Origin: Takakia lepidozioides
Taxonomy: Eukaryota; Streptophyta; Takakiopsida; Takakiales; Takakiaceae
DNA length: 64,000 nucleotides
Assembly (NCBI GenBank): GCA_030704615.1
Contig: CM060733.1
Location: 50,034,001-50,098,000 of the forward strand
Reading direction: 5' to 3'
Positions 11,846-23,623 of the stretch are shown in pieces. Both the position numbers and the translations under genes were made by a program. Numbering within the stretch: position 1 is the first letter of the stretch; each line of letters opens with the position of its first letter. A model generated the notes under the pieces. The model did not search any database. It was not told the DNA's origin and saw only the letters and a list, made by a program, of their open reading frames with translations.

Positions 11846-12779
11846 CACTACAATAGATCGCGGTATATATGACCGTATATATGACTATCCCGTAATCATA
11901 AACGGTACATATGACTGCAATGACTTTAAGTCGTGCAAACCAAGTGAATACAATGAGTACATGATGGTCGGTCACGTATGACTGCAGTAAGATGAACCAA
12001 GTGATACATCTCACTGTCATTTGACAGTCATATGTATTTCTACCATACATGACTTAGTGTTCTGCTGCAAACTGTACACGTGTCTCTTTTTAATAAGTCC
12101 AGGAGATTTTTGTGGATGTGCGCCATATGGCATCTCCAAAAATTGACACGTGGCATATTATGAGGAGGCCTTGCAGTCATTATCTTGACTTCCAACAAGT
12201 TGATATCTGGACCCGTGGCATCATATGATTAGTTTATTTTAAATTTTAAATGTATTTAAAGTCATTCCCATGACTATGCCTGTAGGAGCTCGTTGCCATG
12301 TGTTTTTCCAAGGATATGACACATGTCAATGTATGATGCGATGTTGTATAGTCATGGTGCCTACTGTAAAGTGGTTTGTTGGGTTGGACGCGTGGCATCA
12401 AATTAGTTGTTTGAGAATTTGGTTTTTAATATTATTTGGAAAATCATAACACACCATCATTCACAAGAAAGAACAAAGTGACAAAGTGCAAAGGACATAA
12501 CAGAGACACTGAAGCCAACAGCAGATGTAAAAAGAGATTCTCTAAAACAACTGCCAGTCAGATTTACAAAATAGCTCTGTTGTCCCAGAATCTAGCTCCT
12601 CCAATACAGTCTAAGGGCACAAGTTCATCACCCTGTATTTCTGATTGAATAATTTTGTAAGTAGCACCATGTGCACTGAAAACAAAACCAGCCCTACTTT
12701 GTGTGCCCCTTTAGCTATCCCTACCACAACACCCATAATCCATATACATCCTCCCCTTCGCTGGACAATTAGTGACTAC
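11846..12779. other. Non-coding, with ATATGACTG-like repeats
   Basis: Near 11,870-12,050 the words ATATGACTG, ATATGACCG and CAGTCATATG recur several times. The rest is AT-rich with no gene that I can support. Confidence 0.35.
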
Positions 12780-14640
12780 TCTGAAAAGAGGACAGAACAG
12801 GCTGAAATGTATTGAAGATGAGGGTACCCGATTTTATCAAGTGTGCAATTGCTGCTGTTGCTTCCTGCTACATCCACGAGGCTCCTGCACTCAGCATACA
12901 TGTGAGTTGCATCCACCCAATTAGCTTACTTGAATAATTCAACATGAAAGTAGGAGGGGGTACATCCTTGAGCCACACCTTGGTCTATGTCATAGAAGTT
13001 AGACTTCTGCCCATTAACCGTTGACACAGCATTTTGGTGTGAGCATGCAAATTATGGACAACTCTCCACATCTTTCCCTTGATCCCCAGAGTGGGAGCCA
13101 TAGACCGTCTCTCCACACTGTGGAGAAATGGATCATGTGCACACGGGGGAACCACACTGCAATGCAACAAACAAAGGCACTAGAATTGAGAGGAGGAGCA
13201 CCTGAAATGATGAAAGGTGAAGAGGGAAGAACAGAGCTGAAAAATCCTGCAAAGAAGCCCACAACAAGCACTTCTCGTGAGCAGCATTCCACCACACGAA
13301 GGATGTCCCTTTGATGGAGACACACAAACAAGAGCTGAACCACAAGGGACAGTCAAGGAGGATGAGCATGATGCGCCAAAGACAAAAGGAAATGAGGACG
13401 CCTGTGACCAGATTTGGAGAAGATATGATGAGGAGAGGAAAACTTAAGTGAAGAGGACAGACCTGTTCCAGCAAAAGCCAGCCTGTGAGCAGCACTGAAA
13501 AGAATGGAAATTGCAACTCAGAGTGGAATCAGCCCAACACATGGAATTCTTCCAACTGTTGGGCATGAGCAAATTAAAACCACAGAGAGTAAATGCATGG
13601 CAATGCAGCAAATGAAGGCAGTATTGAGGGAGAAACCACCTAAATGGCTGGAACATGAAAAAGGAGAAATGGAGTACTTCACTGACGACGAGGGTGAAGG
13701 ATGGGAGAGCAAGGTTGACAACTGACTACTTGGAAGAAAGGGTCTGTGGTGGGAAATCCTGCCAAGGAGACCATGACAAACACCAAATGGGAGTGAGAAT
13801 CAAGCACACAAAGAGCTGCCCTCTTGCTGGCCCTCTTGGATGATTCTGGACCCACACTCTATCTCTGCTCCTTCAGCTATCCATGCCTCTGCACAAATCA
13901 TGCATTCATCCTTGCCTTGCTGCTAGCAGATGACAATGAAAGCCTCGAATTGCTCTGGGAAACACCCAACTCAACTTATCACACCAGTTCCTATGCTCAA
14001 TTGCATCTTCTACTCTCTGTAATCCAATAGGCATTCACCTTTTTGCCTTGATTGTCCCACCGTTGACTGGGGTCAGAAAAGTATTCACTTCATAGTTTCT
14101 TGTGGTCTCCGTTACTTGTTTCTGGATTCTTTCATGTTGTCACATTGGCAGTATCATGTCAAAAGTCACTCCAAACTACAAAGGTTCAATCAACCAGCTA
14201 ACTTGCAAAATTCAACATGAAAATTTAGAGCCACTACTGATAAGAGGGAAAAACATGGTGAAATGTATTGAAGAAGGTGCCTTCATTAGCAGTGCCTGAT
14301 TTTATCAATTCCGCCGCTGCTGCTGCAGCTTCCAGTTGACCATCTACCCATGCAGGTTTCTTGTAGCTATTGAACATGAAAATAGAGTGCCAACTCTGAT
14401 AAGAGGGAAAAACAGGTGAAATGTGTTGAAGAAGGTATCTTCATTAATAATGCCTAATTTTATCAATTGTGCCGTTGCTGATGGCTTCCACTTGACCATC
14501 TGTTTCTTGTACTTGTCCTTCCACAGGGAATGATAGGTAATCTGGAGCTTGAAACCCAACCTTCTTAGATGAATCTGGACCCCCACTCTATCCCTGCTCT
14601 TCAGCTGTCCATGACTCTACACAAATCATGCATACATCCT
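12780..14640. repeat. Diverged tandem repeats
   Basis: A segment containing GTGAAATGTATTGAAGA and TTTTATCAA is found near 12,803, 14,256 and 14,416. A second segment (CCCACTCTATC...CTGCTC...CACAAATCATGCA) is found near 13,848 and 14,581, about 730 bases apart. Two plus-strand frames (13,021 and 13,504) share AMQQ-K-A words and are likely products of the same duplication. No protein family recognised. Confidence 0.5.
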
Positions 14641-14929
14641 TGCCTTGCTGCTAGCAGCTGACATGGAAGTAAAGCTAACTTCTAATCAATGCCTGTTGTA
14701 GGTATATTTCATTGCAACACCGCAAGAGTTGACAAGGGTGGATGCTGTAACCAAGGCACTAGTCATCCATCATTTTTCAGAGACAATTGCTAGGCTTGTG
14801 ACTATCACATGCTTTGGGCAGCAAGAACAGTTTTCCCTGCCCACCATTGAACATGTGGATTCTAGTCTACGCATGGACTTTTGACACAACAATGCAGCCA
14901 ATGAATGGATTGGTTACCGGTTGTGTTCA

Positions 14930-16060
14930 GAATGACTCTGGTACAATTCTAGCTTTGATGATATCCCCATGCACCTCTTTGCCCTTTTCCCGGGCTTCAC
15001 CCCTACCCCCATCATTTGCTCATAGGTCTCCAAAGCCTCCATCCCACGTCCCTGCTCTGCATACCCTACAAGCATGCACTCCACGACACCACATCTCGTT
15101 CAGCCATAGTGTTGAACACTCCCTTTGCATCCTCGATGCACCCACATTTTGCATACATATCCACTAGGGTATTGTTCAGAATGACATTTGGTACAATTCC
15201 AGCTCTGAAGATATCGCCATGGACCTCTTTCCCCTTTTCCAGAGCTGCTAGGGCAGTGTTCAGAATGACATTTGGTACAATTTCAGCTTTGATGATATCG
15301 CCATGCACCTCTTTGCCCTTCTCCAGGGCTAGATGCACCCACTTTGCATACATGTCCACCAGGGTATGGTTCAGAATGACATTTGGTACAATTCCAGCCC
15401 TGAAGATGTCACCATGGACCTCTTTTCCAGAGCTGCGAGGGCAGTGTTCAGAATGACATTTGGTACAATTTCAGCTTTGATGATATCGCCATGCACCTCT
15501 TTGCCCTTGTCCAGGGCTCGATGCACCCACTTTGCATACATGTCCACCAGGGTATGGTTCAGAATGACATTTGGTACAATTCCAGCTCTGAAGATGTCAC
15601 CATGGACCTCTTTTCCAGAGCTGCGAGGGCAGTGTTCAGAATGACATTTGGTACAATTCCAGCTTTGATGATATTGCCATGCACCTCTTTGCCCTTGTCC
15701 AGGGCTCGATGCACCCACTTTGCACACATGTCCACCGGGGTATGCCTCAGAATGACATTTGGTACAATTCCAGCTCTGAAGATGTCACCATGGACCTCTT
15801 TCCCCTTTTCCAAAGCTGCCAGGGCAGTGTTCAGAATGACATTTGGTACAATGCCAGCTTTGATGATATCGCCATGCACCTCTTTGCCCTTCTCCAGGGC
15901 TACCAGGCTTGCACAAGCATTGGTAATGCACACAAACATGATGTGGCTGGGCTTCACCCCTTCCCCCATCATTTGCTCATAGGTCTCCAAGCCTCTTAGC
16001 TCATAGGTCTCCAAAGCCTCCAAAGCCATGGACCTCTTTCCCTTTCCAGGCTTGCACACG
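14930..16060 (-). pseudogene. PPR protein pseudogene, tandemly duplicated
   Basis: Plant PPR motifs of the P-L-S type: LETYEQMMGEGVKPSHIMF, NACASLVALEKGKEVHGDI, IVPNVILNTAL, LVDMYAK, GCIEDAKGVFNTMAERDVV. Intact plant PPR genes have long unbroken runs of 31-36-residue motifs and bind organelle RNA. Here the same two half-motifs are repeated and the frame changes from copy to copy, with stops between, so no functional protein is expected. The left end includes a further copy near 14,930-15,110. Confidence 0.8.
15150..15920. repeat. 188-bp tandem array inside the PPR pseudogene
   Basis: The landmark CATGTCCACC falls at 15156 (variant), 15351, 15539 and 15727, giving periods of 195, 188 and 188. 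Each unit holds two GKEVHGDI-containing half-motifs. 188 is not a multiple of three, so each added copy shifts the reading frame. Confidence 0.8.
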
Positions 16061-16084
16061 CATTGCAAACACAAACAAACGTGA

Positions 16085-16245
16085 TGTGGTTGGGCAGGGA
16101 TGCCTCGGCGTGAGCCTGGTGGCGTGAGCGCATGAGCGCAGCCGCGCTCACGCCACATCACCTTGAACGAACGCCACGTCACCGGGCTCACTCCACGTCA
16201 TCGAGCTTAAAAGCCACGTCAACGCGCGCCAATTAAGAAGCAGAC
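16085..16245. repeat. CACGTCA / GCTCACGCC cluster
   Basis: Several CACGTCA, CACATCA and GCGTGAGC words within 160 bases, next to the PPR pseudogene. A similar cluster flanks the second PPR fragment at 34.7 kb. Confidence 0.55.
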
Positions 16246-17107
16246 TGTATTTCCGCGGAAGAGCACCCTCAACCGCGGAAACAAGTTCGACGAAATAATA
16301 AAAGGACGTGGTCATCCCCACCTGAAAGCAACAATTGAATGCATGATGGATGAATGTAGAGTGGATGAGAAATATATGGATATGTGGGAACAATGCAAGC
16401 GAATGGATGAATGTGGGATGGATGTTGAATGGTGGAAAACATTCTTGAATGGAGGATGCATGAATACACAATAGATGAATGCACAATGGATATGACATGA
16501 GTGTGAGGGGTTGAGGGGATGGATTCATGAAGATTGACATTTGAATCCGAGTAGATTGTTTGAATCACCTTATTTTCTGCGAGGTAGCCTATACTATATG
16601 CGCACACAAATGCATGCATATGGAGGAATGTATGCGTGCATACAAATTTTAGATATGCATAGGAACAATTTTATATGCACAACACTTAAATAAGGGTACC
16701 CAAAAAAAAAAAAAAAATTGTGATTCATCTAATCTTAGGGTCCATAGTCAAAATATCAAAGGATGGAATAAGAATATTCTATATAGAATATTCCATATTC
16801 ATTGTATTATTATTCCACATGGGTGAGTGTAGGAATGGGAGATGAACATGTTGCTTTTATGGCTTTCCAACATGAGAAAAAAGGTCGAAAAATTAAAAAG
16901 TGACGAGGCACGGCTCCTTGTTAGATACAAATGGTGAAGGTACGGGCTCTTCCAATGGTGGGAGTCTAGTTTGAAGTTCAGAATGGAGCAATGCTAAGGG
17001 AATGCTAGGGAGCTTGACAATGCTAGGGAGCTTTGTTACATAGGTTTTGCAGTATCTATATATCTATCTTCTGAAACATTTTTATTTTACAAAAACATAA
17101 TGTCCAT
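16246..17107. other. Low-complexity flank, no gene
   Basis: Near 16,340-16,515 the word GGATGAATG and close variants recur (minus-strand frames across it are low-complexity). A poly-A run lies near 16,703. The repeated phrase AATGCTAGGGAGCTT occurs near 17,000. Confidence 0.45.
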
Positions 17108-17180
17108 CAGAGATAGAACCCACAACCTATCGGGTATCAAGCCTAGTTCATACCACTACACTACCCATTTAGACTCGAAA
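17108..17180 (-). repeat. tRNA-like sequence, probable SINE head or tRNA relic
   Basis: The minus strand has a box-A-like TAGTGTAGTGGTAT and a downstream GGTTGTGGGTTCTATCTC with tRNA-like spacing. The T-arm deviates from the conserved GGTTCRANYCC, so a working tRNA is unlikely. Confidence 0.4.
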
Positions 17181-17461
17181 CATTAATGAAATGAAACACT
17201 AATGAGATAAAGATAGTCACCCTGTGTGTACATAACATGCCACAATACTCATAAGGGTTGATACTAATGATGAAATTTGATAGTGCTGAAGTGCATGTCG
17301 AACTTGCATTAAGGTAAAGGGATCTATGAAATGCAGTAGAGATCTATGTACAAACTATTACATAGATAAATCAAATGACAGGAAGATAACATGAAATCTG
17401 ATTTCAACACCATGTCATTTGCCCCATTTGTTTTACCTTACACTAGAGAGAAATACATGTA

Positions 17462-20400
17462 TCATAAAAAATAACAAAAAATTCGGTGTGCTGCATACAA
17501 CGTCTGGTCCCCCTCAAGACCAAATACGTGACGTCCAGACTCGCGGGCAGCAATAAATGTAGAACCTGCAGGAAAAAAACATGCAATGATGATATTATAT
17601 CGGATAACAGTTAATGATCATGAATTAGCTCAGAAGATTTTAATTACAAAATGGAGACCAATGCAAACCTGTGCCAGCTGTGAGATCCAAAATGCGGGAG
17701 CCAGGAGGTGAGCATGTCTCCAACAACACTTGCATGAAGGCGGGACTACGGTCTCGCGCACCCCTCCAGGCTTGTTGAGGAGTTTGCATGGGTAGTGCAA
17801 CATGTGGAATGTGGTTGTAGATGGCATCCAACTCAACAGGGTCTACAAGGGGTCCACAACTTTGCCAGACTCACGCAGTTTGAATAGTCCTCCTTGCTTG
17901 GTGAGGACATGGGCGTGGAAGAACATGGTCTGTTAGACGTGCCATTTCCACAAAAACAGTGCACCCGGATGGTTTAATAATATGTATGAGAGTAGGAAGA
18001 TGAAACATCAAACAATGAGATATTGAAGAGGGATGATTTTTACCTTTCCTGTCTGAGTGTGTAGAGGGGTGGTATTGATGCAAGTATATTTCCTTGATAA
18101 TACGGAAATAGAGCTGCCCCTGGAGTAAGAAAAGAGCTCCAATGCAAAGGAATCATCGGAGCCCTGCAAGAACACCAAGCATCCATTGTCATCCAACAGG
18201 TCATTAGCAATGGAGAATGCATACTCCCAATACCGTTTATCAAAAGCATTCCAGGGAGGAACCTGTACACCATCCAAACAGCCCTGTACAGGCATTCCTG
18301 TTGGGCAGTCCACGATGATCATGTCCACAGCCACATGCACGTTTTTTCCATCCACAACACTAGACCAAGTTCCTGGCAACTGCAAACAACATACAAAAAA
18401 TGTAGGAGTCAATAGCCGGATGATGAGGATATAAAAACATCGAAGAATTCCTTACATTCAAGTTTGTTTGTTGGGGGAAACTCACATTTTTTAAGAACTC
18501 CATGAGCTCTTTCAAGGTCGCATCAGGAGATGTACTTGAGGCCTCCACCATATCAATGAAATGAGTAGGCATGATCTTCATGCGATACATGCTAGGTGCA
18601 CCACCAGAAAATGACACTGCACTGTAAGGATGTTCGCCTGCCTTTGGCTTGTTTCCTCGAGTAGTAGGTGCAGGCACTACAACCAACTGATTTGAAGGAT
18701 GTGAAGAACTACCAATAGGACCAGCAATAGAAGCCACACCTGCATTGGGGGCCACACCTGCATTGACATCCGCACCTTTTCTTTTTCGTGATTTGCGTTT
18801 TGGTACACCCACAACGGCAGGGACCACTTGGGCTACAGCGTCAGCGGCCTGTGTAGCAATCTGTTCTGCATGCTCCAGATCAAGAACAGGGACTTCAGTG
18901 GAGATACCCCCTTCATCACTCACTGACTGCCTGCGAACACATTCCTTATGAAGTCCCATTTCTGCATAGGGGATAGTACCCTTGGGCATATCCAAATACC
19001 AACCCCCCCCTTCCCGGTGTTCCACACCCCAATCTTCCTCAATTGCAGGTGTGTACATGGAAGCTTGTTGAGCACCAAACTTCCAGGCCATCAGAAACTT
19101 GGGCTCAGCCTTAAGTCGATCACTCGGTACAAGCACAAATCTCATGTACCTAAAATACAAACACATTCAAAGTTATTGTGGAGACAAATATTTATGCAAC
19201 CTGTTCAACAATTGAACAAGCACATTAAGAAACATGTATATCCCAATGTACTAGAAAAATACTTGAAGCATAGACATTTTTGACTTACAAGGTGTATACA
19301 CTATCCATGTACAATGCAATGGAAAGATGGTACCTGAATAAAATCCGTCTCACCACCTTCTCCCCACATGTTTGTTGTTCCCAATCATTGCCTCTGAATG
19401 GCCCCTTTGGCAATGAGAACTCTCTATGAAACAACTCATTGAAATGAGTCATCTTCCATGTATCCATGTAGTCTCCCAGACTCTCACTCTCTCCTTCCTC
19501 CAAGGCAACATGAAATTGGCCAAGCTGAGTGGTGTACAAGGCAAACTGAGCCAAGGCAACCTTGCGAAGCTGCCAGAAAATACAGTCAGTTAAATAACTA
19601 TATTAATGTGTCATCAACAAAATGAATTAATTGCATTGAGAAGATAGTGATTGTATATGTACCTGCCACCAAAAAGTCCTTCTATTCAGCCAAGGATCAA
19701 GTGTTGGCCCACTGATAGGCCCGAGTGGAAAAAAATTACGGTCGTGAAGTGTTTGGTCTCCATTCCATATATGTAGCCATTCCACCTTTTCTTCAGGATC
19801 CACCCGGGCGGTAGCAATGTTCACCATTTTCTCTTGGGTCATTTCCTCTGATCCTGCCTTTACACGTGACCAATGCAGTTTAAGTTCTTGGAGAAACCCC
19901 TCTCCAAGGGTTGGATCAGCAATAGGAAGCAACTTCACAAGCTGACTCTTGTGTTGCTCCCTTGCTTTCAATCCAGCCTGTCTCATTGTATCTTCAAGGC
20001 CCTCTTGACTCTTTGGCCCCTCAGCAAGTTTGTAAGCTTCCCCCGCCATGCGTTGGGCCTCAACAATATCATGCTGCCAAAAGAACCAAAACAGTTCATA
20101 ACATGAACCAGAGGTGAATCTTGTCTATGGATGCAAAGAATGAAACTTGGTTAAGACATGATGTTACCTTGTACAAAATCTCTGTCATTGCATGGACTGT
20201 CAGGTTATACCAAGTCTTTCCTGCTTTCTTGATGCATTCGTCGTATTGCTCTTTCCTCAATACATTCTTCCATTCAGAGACAGATGTAAGGCCAATCATA
20301 TTGACCTTGCAAACCAAGTGCACAAATTTGGATGTAACATGTGCCCTCTCTGTTGCCCTGCACATATAAAATATGATCATTAGAAAGAAGATGTGTATAT

Positions 20401-22585
20401 GTACATCCATTGAGCAAGAACATGACAACATTGAACATGAAAGTAAATGAAGAATAGAAAGGAAACTCACACATTCACTCCATCCATGATGGACCTGAGG
20501 GAACCACGATTTTCAATGTCCGCATTGAGCACCCAACTTGTCACACAGACATGTCTTGACAAGTTGGCCCCATGAACTTCATTGATATAGGGATACCATG
20601 CTTGAAGCCTATGATTCCCATCCCAGACATGAAACATCTTCCCCCGAAGATGATGCAACTTTGGCTTGGACTCAAGATACTTCTCAAACTCATCATTGAC
20701 TGTTTTCCAATGACTATCCCATGTAGAGATGATATCAGGACCTACATCTACAGCAGATCCATCAATCCCCTCAACAGAAACATAGAACACGGCTGCTCCT
20801 GGATGGTATCCAGAATAGAAGTCTCCTCTAAGCTTTAGGATGTCGTTGGCAAGGGCGGGCCTAACAACCTGCATAGAAATCATGCGACACAATGGAATGT
20901 CCATAACTCCATCCACAATGAGGAGGGACCTGAAAGTTACATTCAGATCTTGTTTCTTTTCCAGAATAATTGCCTGTTTGGCATCTAGAGAAAGAGGATC
21001 ACTAGATATTGTATCCTCTTCATACTCATCTGCCCCCCAATTCCCTGCATCAATGTCGTCAATAATGGTTGCAAGCGTCCCGACCTCCACAGCTTCAGTT
21101 GTAGTAGTAATTTCCTAATTCCATAGACCAAAACAGTTCAAGATGTCAGTGTATGAGAAGAGCACATGTGTGAATGTATAATATGTAAAAAGAGCAGTTC
21201 AGTGTCATGGTTGCATGAAGAAAACAAATGAATTTGGATAGTCAACTAATTCCATGAATATCCTTGTCTTTCAAAGCTTACAACTTGGAGCAGAATACAG
21301 GCGTGAGCATCCCGACAGAGGACCTCCGACCACCTACGCCGGCGCATATGACACATATGTGTAACCAACTCAAAATTTGACAAGATTTGAGGCCCTTGAA
21401 GAAATTTTTGCTCAAGGAGCTCCAAGCATATGCGCCGGCGCATACCATGGAAGGGAGGTTGTAGCCAAACATACAGGAGCACCTTGAAAGATCAAACTAG
21501 GCCTATGGAAGCATGTGGAGTTGTGGAGGTGGCAACGTAGAAGCTTTGAGATACTTGAATACTATGATCAACCAAAATAGGGAAGGTTCCCCAAGCGTCT
21601 GCGCCGACGGAGGTGGCAGCCTCGACACTTTGGAGCTTACGTAACACAAGGAATATACAACAAAAAACCAAGCTCCAAGCATCTCCGCCGGCGGAGATGC
21701 TTGCATGAGGTTCCTGAAACCTAGGAGCTAAGCAAAAAAGATTGTGCTCAATGGGTATGCGCCGGCGGATATGGCAGCCCAGCCCGCTCGGAGCATCAAC
21801 AACTTATGAGAATGCGGAGAAACAAAAGAGATGGAAGGGGGGAGAACTTCCTGAAATATGTGACCAGCCCTGCTGCACGGGTCTGTGTTGACAGAGGTGG
21901 CAGCCTTGGCGCTTTGGAGCTTCCGTAACACAGGGAATATGCAAAAAAAACCAAGCTCCAAGTGTCTCCGCTGGTGGAGACGCTTGCAGGAGGTTCCTGA
22001 AACCTATGATCTGAGCAAAAAAGAATGTACTCAATGGGTATGCGCCGGCGGATATGCTAGCGCAGCCCACTCGGAGCATCAGCATGCGGAAAAACAAAGA
22101 AGATGAAAAAGGGGAGAACTTCCTGAAACATTTGAGCAGCCCTGCTGCACAGGTATGCGCCAGCGGATACGCCAGCCCAACCCGCTCGGAGCATCAGCAA
22201 CGTATGAGCATGCAAAAAAATAAACGGGATGGGAGTAGAGGAGCACTTCCTGAAACATGCGAGCATCCCAGCTCCAACGGTATGCGCCGGCGGAGGTGGC
22301 AGCCCAGCCCTTCCAAGCATCAGAAAAAACCAAGGGGAATGAGCTGTCTCCGCCGGCGCGTGTGTGGAGATTCGCAAACTTCTGAGACTTGAAGTGACTT
22401 AGGCATCTGCGCCGGCGGATGTGCTAGATAAGGAGCAGCTTGGTGGGGCTTATGCGATGGCGCATATGCCTAAGTGCAGGTCATGAAAAAACAAAACTAC
22501 AGCTTACCTTCTCCGTCCGTAGCTTGCCTCTACCACCACCACCACCAGCAACGCCTCCCCCTCGAGTGTCCTTCTTCCTCCCCAT
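17462..22585 (-). CDS. ParB-like / beta-class DNA methyltransferase, nine exons (one frameshift)
   Basis: Exons: 22508-22585, 20471-21114, 20168-20357, 19663-20073, 19334-19569, 18456-19149, 18044-18379, 17669-17929, 17462-17565. All junctions are GT-AG; phases agree except that exon 8 is one base short, and its frame breaks near 17,850, so a 1-nt deletion is likely. About 980 codons. Exon 1 starts MGRKKDTRGGG. Exon 2 has a ParB/sulfiredoxin-fold signature (IPLCRMISM, then HVWDGNHRLQAWYPYI). Exons 3-6 are helical and unknown, with a basic KRKSRKRK stretch that could be a nuclear signal. Exon 7 has DMIIVDCPTG at the place of catalytic motif IV. Exons 8-9 join into WRGARDRSPAFMQVLLE and ILDLTAGTGSTFIAA-RESGRHVFGLEGD, matching motifs X, I and II of circularly permuted N4C/N6A methyltransferases. 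The product could modify DNA, possibly at the element's own palindromes. Confidence 0.75.
21335..22470. repeat. Element 1 palindrome array (GCCGGC core)
   Basis: About 13 copies of an inverted repeat around GCCGGC lie in intron 1 of the methyltransferase gene, near 21335, 21427, 21597, 21679, 21755, 21887, 21963, 22038, 22153, 22280, 22346, 22403 and 22448. Perfect examples are TATGCGCC|GGCGCATA at 21429-21444 and GCATCTCCGCC with its mirror at 21679-21700. Copies near 21887 and 21963 are degenerate. Spacing is about 45-170 bases. Phrases between copies also repeat (AGCCCGCTCGGAGCATC), so the array partly grew by tandem duplication. Confidence 0.85.
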
Positions 22586-23623
22586 CGCCGCAACAGCTCG
22601 TTGCCTCGGGTGGTATAGTATAAGGCCGAGATGCGGCGCCTCCGTCTCCTCTTCGCAACGGGAGTCTCCAGGGTGTAGAGACTAGAGACGTGTTAAGTGC
22701 TTGTGTAGTTTGTGTGTGTTTGTTTGGGGGAGTGGCAAGGGATAATGTGCAAGTATTCTAGACTACGTTAGTGTAGTAATGATACCGGGTTAGTCATGTA
22801 GTAATGGCAACAAGTTTAACTGAATAGAAACAGTTTATTAACAAAAAAGTAGAGGTTGTTTCATTGAATAGAGCATGGCTTGTTGCTAAGGTTGTGGTGT
22901 ATTTTCCACAAGGTTGCGGGTTCAAACCTGCCCCCGGCAAGGAGAGCGGGGGGGAAGGGGGGCGTTAGCGAAGGCTAAGGCCTTAAAAAGGCCAAATTGG
23001 CCAAATATGAAATGTGAACTTTTTTATACACTCTGGCGTTAGTGTTTTTTGGACTACATGGGTTACACGTGGATCCTCAGAAGATGGTTGTACTTTGTGG
23101 CGGCGCCTTCATAATACAATATAAAGTAACTAAATATTTTGTTATGGGTGTCTTAATCAATTTATTGGTTTTAGAGCCAATTGTCGCCACAAATATTTGT
23201 ACTCATTACTCATACATGAGTAATCAAAGAACAAATCAACATACATGTCATGGGATTTGATTGTAAATAAATTGTGCCGTCTAGTGTGTCAGTTCATAGT
23301 TGGACGATTAATCAACGATTGGTTGTAAAATAAATGGAAACATGCAGAGCATTTATGTTTCATATGCTCATAAGAAGAAGGCAGTACATTGGATTCTAAG
23401 ATCTCAACAACGGCGCCGTCGTCTTAAAAATAGGGGATAGTCCATTTAGTTGTTTATGTCAGAGAATAATATGGATGGAGCACATGCCTCAAAAAATTTG
23501 GACCTTTTGGATTGATGATACACATAAGTAATGTAAGCCATTTAATGTATTTGCATAAGGTCTTGCAAGATGTGCGCTTTCATTCATTTTGCATCTTCTC
23601 TCAAACTTTGAGGGCATTGCCAA
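22586..23623. promoter_or_regulatory. Divergent intergenic region of element 1
   Basis: Separates the two head-to-head starts. On the minus side TATACTATAC lies about 30 bases above the methyltransferase start. Near 22,860-22,945 a tRNA-like piece (stem TTGTGG/CCACAA, then GCGGGTTCAAACCTGC) looks like a SINE or tRNA relic. A palindrome-free, GC-rich patch follows. No further gene. Confidence 0.45.

Noticed and set aside
15016-15982. Long plus-strand open frames across the PPR region
   Set aside because: They are the antisense of the 188-bp PPR tandem array; the repeated product simply reflects the repeats.
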